A stretch of DNA of 64,000 nt from Deltaproteobacteria bacterium (GCA_016934985.1 JAFGRU010000047.1:1-64000), one strand, 5' to 3'; positions 39,001-48,708 are shown, numbered from the stretch's first letter. The notes: a model not told the origin generated them from the sequence alone. Made by a program: numbers and translations.

Positions 39001-39717
39001 CGTTATGTTTTTTCAAAAGTAAGAACCTGGTTATGCTGGACAGAAGTTTCAGGATGTCTCGTTTGTGGCAATATACATTCATCCGTTAGGGAGTTCGGGC
39101 CTTTCAATGAGGGATTGTTGCACCTTTCAATAGCGTGTTTTCCGTCTAATGGCATAGCCTGTTTGCGGAAAATGTCTATTTTAAAAATTTTACTTTTTAA
39201 GGTCGAATAATCCAAGTTTTTATATTAAAAACGGTTGGTTACGATAAATCAAAAATGTTAATCAGGGCAATCGTCACCCCCCCCCGGAAGAAGGTCCGAG
39301 CGGTGGTCGAAACAACACAGATGACGATAAGACCCCATCTAAATAGTATAGCGTGCGGATTTTTTTTAGTTGGTGGTGATAAACAGGAAGGTCCGGAAAA
39401 GACAATAGAACGGTGAAAAAAAGCATTATCTTGTTATTAGCAAAATACGTCAAATGACGGAACTCCGACCTGGAAATTTAAAAACAAAAACTTTCGGCCA
39501 AAGCAAGATGAATTTGTAACTATTTAAAAAATATAGGACTTCATGTCCTGGTTCAGTCCTTTTTGACAAATATCCCATTCGGGGAATGAGCATTGCAATT
39601 TTTCTTACCTTCAGGGGACAGGTAGAAAAAAGTAACGGCTTGAATAGTAATAGCTCTGATCATGTCGAGGTTATTTCAAGCCGGGTTGTGGCAAAAATAC
39701 TAGTTGGAGGTGGGGTG
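39001..39717. other. Long AT-rich intergenic region
   Basis: About 700 bases between divergent genes. Contains a C9 run at 39277-39285. TTGACA at about 39562 could be part of a promoter for the TPR gene, but no matching -10 at 17 bases was found. Frames here (39003-39215 minus, and the upstream extension 39586-39717) lack family features or ribosome sites. Confidence 0.45.
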
Positions 39718-40158
39718 ATGTTACAGGAATATGAAAATTTGACTTCGCAAGGAGCGGCGGCTGTGGAAAAGGGTAATTTCATGGAGGCGATGATGCTTTT
39801 CGAAAATGCTTCCCAAATTATGAAAACCCCTTTGGTGGATTGTTATCTGGGTTATTGTCTCGCGAGAGAGCAGGGCAAGTTGAAAGAAGGGGCAAAAATG
39901 TGTCTCGAGGCCATTCAAAAAGACCCTCGGAATCCCCTCTTTTATCTGAATCTGGGACGGATTTACGCGTTGGCAGGTCAAAAGCTTCAGGCCATTCGCA
40001 CCTATCAGAAAGGTTTGAAGATGGGTTGTGATCAGCGGATTATTGCCGAGTTGCGTCATTTGGGAATTCGGAGAAATCCGGTTTTCAAAAAGCTTTCCCG
40101 GAGAAATCCATTAAACAAGTATTGCGGGATGGTTTTCCGTCGTCTCGGACTGCGTTAA
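39718..40158 (+). CDS. TPR-repeat protein
   Basis: 146 aa from ATG 39718 (GGAGGTGGGGTG upstream); the frame is open to 39586, but that part lacks a ribosome site. Tetratricopeptide pattern: LTSQGAAAVEKGNFMEAMMLFENA, LVDCYLGYCLAREQGKLKEGAKMCLEAI, PLFYLNLGRIYALAGQKLQAIRTYQKGL, about three repeats from residue 5 to 105. The C-terminal 40 residues are strongly basic (RRNPVFKKLSRRNP...FRRLGLR), which could bind nucleic acid or membrane. Cytoplasmic scaffold of unknown partner. Two terminators follow. Confidence 0.82.
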   Translation: MLQEYENLTSQGAAAVEKGNFMEAMMLFENASQIMKTPLVDCYLGYCLAREQGKLKEGAKMCLEAIQKDPRNPLFYLNLGRIYALAGQKLQAIRTYQKGLKMGCDQRIIAELRHLGIRRNPVFKKLSRRNPLNKYCGMVFRRLGLR

Positions 40159-40227
40159 GTTGGCAGCAAAAGGACAATTCGATGGGGGGATGGGAGGAAG
40201 CAGGAATAATATCCTGTGGAATCCCTG

Positions 40228-40275
40228 AAAAGCAAAGCCGGGCACCTTTGAGGTTGTCCGGCTTTGCTTTTTCCC
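40228..40275 (+). terminator. Rho-independent terminator after the TPR gene
   Basis: AAGCAAAGCCGG pairs with CCGGCTTTGCTT around a 16-base loop and is followed by T residues. Confidence 0.85.
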
Positions 40276-40330
40276 GGTCGTATTTTTTTGAAGGCTGATT
40301 TATTCTTGTAATGAAAATGCCTGAAAAAAA

Positions 40331-40362
40331 ACATGGGGCCTGAAAAGGCCCCATGTTTTTTG
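40331..40362 (+). terminator. Second hairpin terminator, followed by a G tract
   Basis: ACATGGGGCCT pairs with AGGCCCCATGT around GAAA, followed by six T residues and then a G6-T-G10 tract (40362-40378). Nearly symmetric, so it can serve both strands. Confidence 0.8.
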
Positions 40363-40378
40363 GGGGGTGGGGGGGGGG

Positions 40379-40813
40379 AGGTAGATGAAACTATTTAAAA
40401 TTAATAAGGATCTCTGTTTTATTAAAGGATCGATTGTTTTGTTGGTCTTGTTTCCATATTTTTCACCCTTTGTGCCAAACTTAATAAAAATTATTTAAAA
40501 AATTCCAGTAAAGCTCTTTGAATTGAACATATCCTTTCTTTAATTAGAAAAATATATTATTTTTCAAGGGGTTGTCGTGCGGGGGCGACAATATAAAAAA
40601 TAAAAAAATTAAAAGAAAAATTTGATCTGGCTGGTGAACACGACTTTTAAGAGGTTACTTTGCTACAACTGTCAAAATTTCGATAGCTTCCAGAGTTAAG
40701 ATTGCTGGTAAGTCAGGAATTTGGCATTTGGCTTTTCATGCCAGATTATCCCTGGGTTGGAGCCTTTTCACCGCTGCCGGATTTTATTTTTTCCGTTCTT
40801 GACAAGAAAAACA
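40379..40813. other. AT-rich intergenic stretch without genes
   Basis: About 435 bases, very A/T-rich, between the double terminator and the stop of the YgbA-like gene. Frames present are short and without recognisable content. Nothing else seen. Confidence 0.5.
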
Positions 40814-41200
40814 TTAAAAATCAGAGGCCTTTTTCCCGAGATGCCGCAAAGCCAGGAACGGATGATAAAGCATTAGGCGGGGGCCGGAGAATTTCATGAC
40901 CTTTTTGATGAGAGCTTTCTGTGGTTGGGCAAAACAGGGCGTAGGGCATTCCCGGCAGCGGGGCTTGTTCTCTGCGTAGCGGCAAAACTGCAATCTTTTT
41001 TCGACATAGTCCAGTAATTCCAGGCATTTCGGACATCGTGAGTTTTTCCGGCCGTGAATTTTCCGGCAATAAATGTCGATCATTGCGGCGATGGTCAGGT
41101 ATTCCTTTGCGATGTTTTTGGAGTTGAAAATGGTGCTGGGATTTGTGGAATTCCGTTGAAGGTGTTTTCTCGGCAAGCCTTTATCAGCGTCAGGTTTCAT
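40814..41200 (-). CDS. YgbA-like protein (nitrous-oxide-stimulated promoter family)
   Basis: About 128 aa from ATG 41200, which overlaps the flavodoxin stop. The family pattern is clear: LTIAAMIDIYCRKIHG, CPKCLELLDYVEKRLQFCRYAENKPRCRECPTPCFAQPQKALIKKVMKFSGPRL with six or more Cys, then LYHPFLALRHL. The Cys set likely binds a metal or cluster. The E. coli relative YgbA belongs to the NsrR regulon and helps recovery from nitric oxide. Coupling to a flavodoxin fits a redox repair role, which is inference. Confidence 0.85.
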   Translation of the reverse strand: MKPDADKGLPRKHLQRNSTNPSTIFNSKNIAKEYLTIAAMIDIYCRKIHGRKNSRCPKCLELLDYVEKRLQFCRYAENKPRCRECPTPCFAQPQKALIKKVMKFSGPRLMLYHPFLALRHLGKKASDF

Positions 41201-41711
41201 CGATAGCCCGGCTGTAAATATCAACGGCAAAATCCGCCGCGCGTTGCAGGTCGACGGCATCCGGGTGACCAATGGATGTTTGGGCGAGGGCCACCTTTTC
41301 CGGGAATTTTTCGGCCAGGCGGTCTATCACCCGGTGTTCACCTTGGCAGCAGAATTCACCCAGATATTCTACGTTCATTTTTTGACAGTAGGACTTGATG
41401 AGTTCTATACACTCTCCATAAAACCGGATATCGGGCACCCCATAGGTTACGAAAAGGGCGAGTTTGAAGACCGGACAGGTGTCAGATGGGAAATTTTCAA
41501 AGGCATTTTTAACGGGTTCAGCTACGGTCCAGCTGATGGCGGGGGTGCCGATGAAAATAAGATCGTAATTTCCCCATCTGGCAGGACTGACCTCTTCAAT
41601 ATGCTGCAGGTCAACCACCGTGTCAGGCGCGGAAGAGAGCCCCCTGGCCATGGCTTCCGCAATTTTTCGGGTATTGCCGCTCTCCGAATAAAAAGCAATC
41701 AGAATATTCAT
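41190..41711 (-). CDS. Flavodoxin-family protein
   Basis: 173 aa. FMN-binding loop YSESGNTRKIAEAM at 8-21, then IFIGTPAISWTVAEPVKNAF and LFVTYGVPDIRFYGECIELI. The length and single domain fit a flavodoxin-like electron carrier or a FldA/WrbA-like oxidoreductase. GGAGGCGG precedes ATG 41711. The following gene starts within its last codons, so the pair is coupled. Confidence 0.88.
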   Translation of the reverse strand: MNILIAFYSESGNTRKIAEAMARGLSSAPDTVVDLQHIEEVSPARWGNYDLIFIGTPAISWTVAEPVKNAFENFPSDTCPVFKLALFVTYGVPDIRFYGECIELIKSYCQKMNVEYLGEFCCQGEHRVIDRLAEKFPEKVALAQTSIGHPDAVDLQRAADFAVDIYSRAIDET

Positions 41712-41987
41712 GCAGCCGCCTCCATGTCATAAAAAGTGTACAGAAAACGAACACGTGCACGATTCCCAGGAAGGTAATTTCTTTTGCTTGGTGACCAACC
41801 CGATTTACGAAAAGTAGTTCAGTTTTCAAACCCTGCTTAAGAATACTCTGAAAAGTTTAGCCAGTCAAAAAAAACAATAGTCAGGTGTCTGGATTGATTA
41901 AGTTTTTAGAAAGTTTTCCGCCGGTTAATATGACCAGATCCAACGGATGCTATAATAAAAACTTAAAATGAAAAGGAAGGTCCGGGA
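41712..41987. other. Divergent intergenic region
   Basis: 276 bases between the flavodoxin start and the DUF309 start. It must carry both promoters; no confident elements or NsrR/FNR-like palindromes were identified by eye. Confidence 0.4.
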
Positions 41988-42404
41988 ATGGCGGAAAACG
42001 AAATTGGGGATCAGCGGTTTCATCAGGGAGTCGATTACTTCAATGGAAAGGACTTTTTTAATGCTCACGAGGTTTGGGAAGAGCTCTGGCTTTGCACATT
42101 TGATGAGTCAAGGGAATTTTTGCAGGGACTGATTCAATGGTCTTTAGCCCTTTATCATTTCAGCCGCGGAAATATGCGTGGAGCCCGAGGTCTTTTTGTT
42201 TCAGGTGCGGCTCTTCTAGCTCCCTACGGGGAGGTTTTTAAAGGGGTGAATCTTGCTCATTTGAAGCGTCAGATGGAAACCTGCCTGGCCGAGGTTCTGT
42301 CAAATCCCCTGGAGAAACTTGCCGGAAAAGACGGGGGAGCTGGGCTTCTCAGATTTGTTCCGGATCCCACAAATATGCCGGAGATTGAGGTCATTGCCCC
42401 ATGA
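41988..42404 (+). CDS. DUF309 protein
   Basis: 138 aa. The defining motif of this all-helical family is present: HQGVDYFNGKDFFNAHEVWEELW followed by SREFLQGLIQWSLALYHFSRGN and GARGLFVSGAALLAPY. The conserved His/Glu and acidic residues suggest a hydrolase-like site, but no activity is established for the family. GAAAAGGAAGG precedes the ATG. Stand-alone gene. Confidence 0.9.
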   Translation: MAENEIGDQRFHQGVDYFNGKDFFNAHEVWEELWLCTFDESREFLQGLIQWSLALYHFSRGNMRGARGLFVSGAALLAPYGEVFKGVNLAHLKRQMETCLAEVLSNPLEKLAGKDGGAGLLRFVPDPTNMPEIEVIAP

Positions 42405-42551
42405 AAACCTTTTCCTGAAGGTGGAAATTTAATCTGTTGTTCGTTTAGGCGCCATTCGGGTGGCACGAGCCATTGAGCTGGGAAATAACCTCTAAGAAAC
42501 AATTTGCATCGGTTACCTTCTGAATATAGAATGAGGAAACGGAGGTGACCT

Positions 42552-43226
42552 ATGAAATCGTTGTGGATCGTACTGACGGCTGTTGCGGTTTTGCTTTTGA
42601 GCAACACCGGGGTGGGTTACCTGGCTTTCGCCGGGGATGTGATCAAACCGACCTTGAAAGGTCAGGACAATAAGTATCGAAAGGCCGGAGAGCCCCAGGC
42701 AATACAAGAGGAAAAGGCGGAGGACGGGGTTAAGGAAGGGCAGGAGGACAGCCCCGCTACCAGCCTGGAGGATCGCGTCAGTCCGCGCCGTGGCCCCCAT
42801 GATGATCGGCAGGATCCTTATGGGCGTCGGCTCGGCCCTGATGATGACCTGGAAAATCGTTACGGACGCAGGGGCGGCCGCTTTGACAGTCCGGATAGGC
42901 GCTATGATCGTCCGGATGGCCGTTATGACGGCCAGGATGAACGTTTTGACCGTAGGGATCGTCAACCGGGCGATCAATGGCAGCAGAACAATCCCTTGTA
43001 CGGGAGTTATGACAAGGCACCTACCCCGCAAGCCCGGATTCAGCAGCAGCGTCTGCAGTCTCATTTCAGAAACCATTATCGGCAAAGTCAGTACTATCGC
43101 CAGGCATACAGCAGCTCTCGTTCCGGCCGCTTCCGTCATTTCAATGACTCCCGTTATCAGTCCAATAATTCTTCTGAAAGCCGTACTGACAGGCCTTCTC
43201 GTTTTTTGCCCTATCGTTATCGGTGA
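42552..43226 (+). CDS. Exported Arg/Asp/Gly/Tyr-rich low-complexity protein
   Basis: 224 aa, strong GGAGGTGACC site. Signal peptide at 1-27 (ends YLAFA). Residues about 45-72 are acidic; about 78-140 are a run of short units such as DPYGRRLGPDD, NRYGRRGGRFD, RRYDRPDGRYD, ERFDRRD; 150-224 are rich in Gln, Tyr, Arg and Ser. No Cys after the signal. Such composition suggests a disordered envelope protein. The high codon bias of the repeated units opens a long frame on the opposite strand, which I do not regard as a gene. Confidence 0.72.
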   Translation: MKSLWIVLTAVAVLLLSNTGVGYLAFAGDVIKPTLKGQDNKYRKAGEPQAIQEEKAEDGVKEGQEDSPATSLEDRVSPRRGPHDDRQDPYGRRLGPDDDLENRYGRRGGRFDSPDRRYDRPDGRYDGQDERFDRRDRQPGDQWQQNNPLYGSYDKAPTPQARIQQQRLQSHFRNHYRQSQYYRQAYSSSRSGRFRHFNDSRYQSNNSSESRTDRPSRFLPYRYR

Positions 43227-43288
43227 GGCTGTTTGGCAAGGAAGACCTGCCTGATTGTCAGCGAGAAAAACGCAATATTTTATAGACA

Positions 43289-43326
43289 AAAAAGCCGAAG
43301 GAACCATGATGTTTCTTCGGCTTTTT
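43289..43326. terminator. Bidirectional terminator between convergent genes
   Basis: AAAAAGCCGAAGGAA pairs with TTTCTTCGGCTTTTT around CCATGATG. A and T runs on both flanks let it serve both the exported-protein gene and the cyclase gene. Confidence 0.88.
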
Positions 43327-43346
43327 AATGGTCGAGAATGCGTCAA

Positions 43347-46034
43347 TCAGGCATTCTGGCCCTGAACCAGGTTGCGGCCTTTGACTTTGGCCTCGTACAT
43401 GGACTGGTCGGCGGCACGGATCAGGGTCTCCGAGCTATTCCCGTACTTGGGATAGGCCGAAACCCCCAAAGAAATGGTCAGCGAACCGAGGTTTGTTCCT
43501 TCATAATGAAATTGTGTCTGGCTGACCACCTTGCGCAATGTTTCGGCCCTTTCCATGGTTGCTTGGTAACCGCTACCCGGAAGAATGAGGAGAAACTCCT
43601 CTCCGCCATAGCGGCAGCAGATATCCCCTTCGCGAATCTGAGACTGAAGGACCGAGGCCAGTCTTTCAAGAACCTTATCGCCGGCATCGTGGCCATAGTG
43701 GTCGTTAAGCTTCTTGAAATGGTCAATGTCGAGAAGAACAATTCCGATGCTTCCCTGTATCCTGGCCGCACGAGAGATCTCCTGCTCAAGGTATTCCTGC
43801 ATATAACGGCGATTGTAGAGGCCGGTCAAAGGGTCCAGAATGGCCAGGGCGTGAAGTTCTTCCTGGAGACGGACGTTGGTTAACGCCAAAGCAATGTGTT
43901 CGGCGGCGGCAACACCCAGTTCTCTGAGCGAATTCGCCGACAAAGCAGATGACTCGGTGGGATTTTCGAGGCCCGGGTGTTTCAACTGAAGATGGAGAAG
44001 GCCCAGCTGCCCCTGGTGACTGGAAATTGGCAGGCAAAGAAAATCATGGGAGGACAACTCGTCCTTCACATGTTCGCAGAGAAGCCTGCTCTTCTCAGCT
44101 ATCACCACATAAGGCTGGTCTTTTTTAAGTGCCCAGCACTGCTCCGGCGGAAAGCTGTTCAAGGAAAGTCCAGGATTGCCCCAGGTGTGAATGCAGGAAA
44201 AAATTCTGGAACTTTTGTCCAGGAGGTAAACGGCCCCGGCATCAACCGGAAACAGAAGTTCCATGTTTTGAGAAATGATTTTCATCACTTCCTTTTCGGT
44301 TGTGCAGACTTGAAAAAATTCCGCCATTTTGCTGATGGATTTGAGCTGTTTTTCCCTTTGAGCCAACTCGAATACAGTCTTTTTAAGGATACGATTTGAT
44401 TCGTTAAGTGATTTTTCAGCCTGTTTTTGTTCCGAGATGTCCCGTAACGAAACCAGTTGGGCTTTCTGCCCCTCCCACTCGATACCAACGACCGACATTT
44501 CCGCTGTCAGGGTGGTTTCGCTTCCCGTGGTAATTTTTATCTCCGTTTTGCCATTTTCCCTGGTTTCAAAGGGCAATGGTTTTCCCAGGATATTTGTAGG
44601 ATTGATTTTCAGCAATATTTCTGCTGCGGGATTGATAAAGCAGACATGGTGGGTTTCATCGAGGACGATCAGGGCATCGGAAAAATTAAGCAGGCTGGAA
44701 AAACTGGCACGAAGCTGTAATTCCTTCTTTCTGAGCAGTTCCGCCTGTTTTTCCAGGCCCTCGGTCAGTTCATCATTTTTCTTCTTTGACTCCTCCAGGC
44801 CGATCTTCATCTGGGAAAAGGACTGAGTCGTATCCTGAATCTCCTTGATGAAGCTTTTTTCCTGGAAGATTGACCCCAGTTTGAAACTTTTTATGGCGTG
44901 AGCTTCTTCTTGTAACGCCTTCATGGGTCTCGCGATGCTGCGGGCAATCAACAATCCGATGAGGGTGGCAAAAGCGGCTATTCCAAGACCAAGATAAATG
45001 TTGAAAAGACGATTCTTTTTGATGGGGCCCAAATAATCATTTTCCGGAAGATAGATGCCGATGACCCAGGGCCATTGGCGGCTTTCAAAAGGGGTGAACA
45101 TGGCATGGTAATTCTCGCCCTCATGGATGAAGGATGTGAAAACAGGTTTGACCAGATCGAAATTTTCCACTGGGCGCTCTAGCGAAGCAAAAGCTTTTTG
45201 GGAAAGAACACTGTCAAGTTCGTTGATTTTGGTCAGGCGGAAGGTCGTGTTTCCTTCTCCTGTGGGATGACGTAGTTTCTTCATATCAGGAAAGGCGATG
45301 ACATCGCCATGACGGCTGAGGATGAATGCCTGGCCGTTTTTCCCGACCTTGAGCTTGGATAAAAAATTGGAAATTTCATCGATCTCAATATCTACACCGA
45401 TAACACCATGAATTACACCCTCATTTCTTAGCACCGGGCTGGCGACGGTCAGGCCCGGCTTCTGCGAAGTATAAAAAATATAGGGACGGGTCCAGATCAG
45501 CTTACCGTTTTTCTTGGCATCGATGTACCAGGGCCTCTGCCTGGGGTCGTAGGCGTCTTCCTGATCGAATTCCCGCAGGAACTCCTGCTGCCGGGCATCT
45601 TTCCAGATCAGTTCCACCGTTCGACTATTCTCGTTGACGGTGATCAGTTTTGTTCGGTAGCCTCCCTCGAATTTCGAGTTGTTTCTCATGACAAATGTGA
45701 ATTCGCCTTTGGGATTGCCAAAATATATTCCGGAAATTTGCGGATAAAGGGAGAGCTGTTCATAAAAATATCGCTCCATCAGGCCCTTGTCCTCGCTTTT
45801 GATCACCTCGCTTCTGGCTAGGCGCTGGGTCAGCTGGACCGCGCTTCGGGCCGGATTGAGGTATCCCTGCGATTCCTGGACGGTCAGGGTGGCGATGTTT
45901 TCCATGATATCCTTGGCGTGGCCTTGAAGAATCTTTTCCGAAGTCAGATAAGAAGAGGCGAGAATGGTGGTGATGGACAGGAGAAGAAGCCCCAGAAAGC
46001 CGCCGATGAGAACCCATTTAATCGATAATTTCAT
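43347..46034 (-). CDS. Membrane diguanylate cyclase: Cache-HAMP-PAS-GAF-GGDEF
   Basis: 895 aa sensor producing cyclic-di-GMP. Membrane helix at about 8-30; periplasmic double-Cache domain (about 40-325) with DPRQRPWYIDAKKNGKLIWTRPY and GVDIEIDEISNFL; second helix at about 335-360; HAMP (about 360-412); PAS (about 445-550); GAF (about 575-720); GGDEF (about 735-890). The catalytic motif GGEEF is intact at 810-814, and an inhibitory-site RxxD (REGD, 801-804) precedes it, so product feedback is likely. GAGGAAATGCC precedes ATG 46034. Confidence 0.93.
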   Translation of the reverse strand: MKLSIKWVLIGGFLGLLLLSITTILASSYLTSEKILQGHAKDIMENIATLTVQESQGYLNPARSAVQLTQRLARSEVIKSEDKGLMERYFYEQLSLYPQISGIYFGNPKGEFTFVMRNNSKFEGGYRTKLITVNENSRTVELIWKDARQQEFLREFDQEDAYDPRQRPWYIDAKKNGKLIWTRPYIFYTSQKPGLTVASPVLRNEGVIHGVIGVDIEIDEISNFLSKLKVGKNGQAFILSRHGDVIAFPDMKKLRHPTGEGNTTFRLTKINELDSVLSQKAFASLERPVENFDLVKPVFTSFIHEGENYHAMFTPFESRQWPWVIGIYLPENDYLGPIKKNRLFNIYLGLGIAAFATLIGLLIARSIARPMKALQEEAHAIKSFKLGSIFQEKSFIKEIQDTTQSFSQMKIGLEESKKKNDELTEGLEKQAELLRKKELQLRASFSSLLNFSDALIVLDETHHVCFINPAAEILLKINPTNILGKPLPFETRENGKTEIKITTGSETTLTAEMSVVGIEWEGQKAQLVSLRDISEQKQAEKSLNESNRILKKTVFELAQREKQLKSISKMAEFFQVCTTEKEVMKIISQNMELLFPVDAGAVYLLDKSSRIFSCIHTWGNPGLSLNSFPPEQCWALKKDQPYVVIAEKSRLLCEHVKDELSSHDFLCLPISSHQGQLGLLHLQLKHPGLENPTESSALSANSLRELGVAAAEHIALALTNVRLQEELHALAILDPLTGLYNRRYMQEYLEQEISRAARIQGSIGIVLLDIDHFKKLNDHYGHDAGDKVLERLASVLQSQIREGDICCRYGGEEFLLILPGSGYQATMERAETLRKVVSQTQFHYEGTNLGSLTISLGVSAYPKYGNSSETLIRAADQSMYEAKVKGRNLVQGQNA

Positions 46035-46438
46035 GGCATTTCCTCAAAATGAACATGGCAAAAGGGTGTGAATTTTTTTGAAATTTGCTAATTATAACAA
46101 GAACCCGGTTTTTGTGGAAAAAAGTTCCTTTTTCCGTCAGATTCTTAAAAAAGAAAAGTAACGACATTGTTTTGGCTGGAGAATTCTGGCAGAGGATCGC
46201 ACAATTTATGGATCAGCGCTACCGGGTGTTAAGATTTGGGGCCCTATTTTTTTTGCAAAAAAGGTATTGCCTGTTTGGAAAACGGTGACTAAATGTGGAT
46301 TGTTGGAGAAAAGGAGACACCTGTGAGAGCTTAATCCCAAGTTTGGGAGTCAGCCGTTAAATAAAGAGTCTCGGATAAAAACTTTTCAGGACAGCTTTAA
46401 ATAGATCCGCGGATTTAAATCCTTATGAAGGGTTAAAA
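46035..46438. other. Intergenic region between signalling genes
   Basis: About 400 bases with no supported gene. It should hold the promoter of the cyclase gene. A short frame at 46085-46288 has no ribosome site or family features. Confidence 0.45.
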
Positions 46439-48253
46439 CTAAAATTTCTGCGTGAAATTGTTGCAAAAACCGACCACGTCTTTCTCAGGTATAGGTTTTG
46501 AGTAGAGATACCCCTGCTGCAGGTAACAGCCTATCTGGTTCAAAAGATCCCGCTGAACCCTTGTCTCGACCCCTTCTCCGATGAGATCCATACCGAATAC
46601 CCCGGCAATTCTGGCCATGATTTTGATCAGTTCGTAAATTTTCGGGTTGTTTTCCATTTTTTGTACGTAACTCATGTCGATCTTTATGCTGTCGACGGGA
46701 AAATCACTGAGATATTTCAGTGATGAATAGCCCGTTCCGAAATCATCGATGGCGATTTTGATTTTGTGTTTTCGGAAGTCCCCGAGTTTTCTGGCCGTTT
46801 CCTCCACATGGGTCATCAGGGCACTTTCGGTTATTTCGAGGACCAGTTTATCGAAAGAGATGCCGGACCCTTCGATGATGTTGTGAAACCTGCTCACCAG
46901 GCCTTGATGGCGGAACTGCTTGCTGGAAATATTGACCGACAGGGTCAGGCCCTTCTCTGCCAGGCCCGATTTTTTCCAAAACTGGCAGGCGTGATTGAGG
47001 GCCCATTCTCCAAGCTCTGCAATGAAGCCGTTTTCTTCAGAAATGATGATAAATTCTTCGGGACTTACGAAACCTTCTCGAACATTATTCCAACGCAGGA
47101 GGCCTTCAAATCCATAGAGGCTTTGGGATTTGATGTTGACAATGGGCTGAAAAGACATGGAGAACTCACCTGCAGCCAAAGCAGTGGGCATCTCTTTTTC
47201 GAGGGAAAGGCGCCGTAAGTGTTTTTTGTGGAGGCTGTCGTCGTAAACGATGACATTGCCGGCAGCGTTTCTCTTGGCCTGCAGATGAGCGAAGGTTGCC
47301 TCGTTGATCAGTTTTTCGGCAATGATGGCCGGATTCGAACTCAAGGTGAGGCCAAAAGCGAAGCTGACGTTAACAGCTTCGTTGCCTATCTGATAGGGCT
47401 GTTTTACTGAATCGCAAACGGAATTGGCCAGGTAAACGACCTCTTCCTGTTCGCCCTCCAGGAAGACCGCAAACTCGTCGCCGCCCATTCGGTAAATTTT
47501 TGTTTTTTCCGGGATGGAGCCGTAAAGCCGGTCGGCGATATAAATAAGGAGTGTGTCCCCGAAAGAATAACCATATGCTTCGTTGATATTTTTCAGGGAG
47601 CGAACATCGAAATAAAGAAACCCGATATAGTGGTCCGTCCGGCCCTGCAAGTGGATTTTTTCCAGCTCCTTCATGCATAGAAGGCGGTTCCCCATTTGGG
47701 TTAGAGAATCGTGATAAGCCTCGTGTTCCACCTGACGCTGGGCGATCTCTTTGGCAAAAACCTCCGCTTTGAGTCGCGCTGTTTTCTCTCTGACCTCCTC
47801 TTCAAGGTGATCCTGATAGCTTTTTTCAAATTGTAGCTGGGAAGATCTTTCCAGAGACCTGTGAATGGTTTGTCTGAGGACTTCCAGGTCGCGGATTGGT
47901 TTTAAAATATAATCCCAGGCGCCAAGTCTCAAGGCACTGATGACATTGTCCATGACGCCCTCTCCGGAAACGATGATGACGGGGGTCAAAGGGGCGACGT
48001 CCTGCATTGCTTCGACGACGGCAAGGCCATCCATAACCGGCATACGTATATCAGTCAAGACTACGTCAGGGTTTTCCTGCTGGATGAGGTCGAGGCCTTC
48101 TTTGCCATTTTCAGCTTTTAGAACATCAAAACCGGCATCGTCCAGAAAGTCTTCAAGAACCATGCGGGCGTGTTTTTCGTCATCAATGACAAGGATTTTA
48201 TATTTTTCCGCCGAAGAGCTTTGGGGCAGGCTGAAAGGGAATGTTTCCTTCAT
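46439..48253 (-). CDS. Response regulator with GGDEF and EAL domains (paralogue)
   Basis: 604 aa, same order as the protein at 2344-4149: REC (phospho-Asp in TDIRMPVMDG), coiled linker, GGDEF (intact MGGDEFAVF) and EAL (FEGLLRW, SVNISSKQF, LEITESALM, IDDFGTGYSSLKYL, IKIDMSYV, GEGVET). Both halves look catalytically complete, so it could make and break cyclic-di-GMP. Identity with the paralogue is high over the whole length, which implies duplication. AAGG precedes ATG 48253. Confidence 0.93.
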   Translation of the reverse strand: MKETFPFSLPQSSSAEKYKILVIDDEKHARMVLEDFLDDAGFDVLKAENGKEGLDLIQQENPDVVLTDIRMPVMDGLAVVEAMQDVAPLTPVIIVSGEGVMDNVISALRLGAWDYILKPIRDLEVLRQTIHRSLERSSQLQFEKSYQDHLEEEVREKTARLKAEVFAKEIAQRQVEHEAYHDSLTQMGNRLLCMKELEKIHLQGRTDHYIGFLYFDVRSLKNINEAYGYSFGDTLLIYIADRLYGSIPEKTKIYRMGGDEFAVFLEGEQEEVVYLANSVCDSVKQPYQIGNEAVNVSFAFGLTLSSNPAIIAEKLINEATFAHLQAKRNAAGNVIVYDDSLHKKHLRRLSLEKEMPTALAAGEFSMSFQPIVNIKSQSLYGFEGLLRWNNVREGFVSPEEFIIISEENGFIAELGEWALNHACQFWKKSGLAEKGLTLSVNISSKQFRHQGLVSRFHNIIEGSGISFDKLVLEITESALMTHVEETARKLGDFRKHKIKIAIDDFGTGYSSLKYLSDFPVDSIKIDMSYVQKMENNPKIYELIKIMARIAGVFGMDLIGEGVETRVQRDLLNQIGCYLQQGYLYSKPIPEKDVVGFCNNFTQKF

Positions 48254-48708
48254 AGGTTTATGCCTTTTTAAATATATCCGTGAACTTCGATCGGGTTATT
48301 GCCCAAAGCATTGAAATACCATTGCATCTTCGAAATTGTCGATCAAGCGTTACCTCTACAAAGATTTTTTCTGTTTTTTAGGTCTGACAGTGTCATTTCT
48401 CTCCCGCTAACGGCTTATGGAATCAGGTTATCGCTAAAAACTCTTAGGCGAATTTTGGGGGCGATATTTCAAGCAACAAATTGGGGTAATAAAAAAGCAT
48501 TTATATTTTCATTTTGGTCTTAACAGCTTGTGAATAATAGCAAAAAAATAATCAAATAATAAAGGTTTTAAGTTTTAAGGTTCGAAGGTGAAATTGTTTT
48601 AAATTTTTAATCAGATTTTAATCTATCAGTTCAAGCACTCTCTCTCTTTTCCCGCCCCAATCCACGGATGCAGGTTATAGAAAAGGCGCTGTTCGGCACT
48701 TTTGGGAT
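48254..48708. other. AT-rich intergenic region
   Basis: 455 bases between the REC-GGDEF-EAL start and the hybrid-kinase stop; presumably the promoter of the former. No terminator hairpin or gene is apparent. Confidence 0.45.

Noticed and set aside
42513-43346. Long minus-strand frame of 277 codons
   Set aside because: Lies opposite the Arg/Asp-rich exported protein. Its openness follows from the biased codons of that gene, and it has no family content, ribosome site or sensible start.
46085-46288. 67-codon plus-strand frame upstream of the cyclase gene
   Set aside because: No ribosome site, low-complexity start and no recognisable domain.
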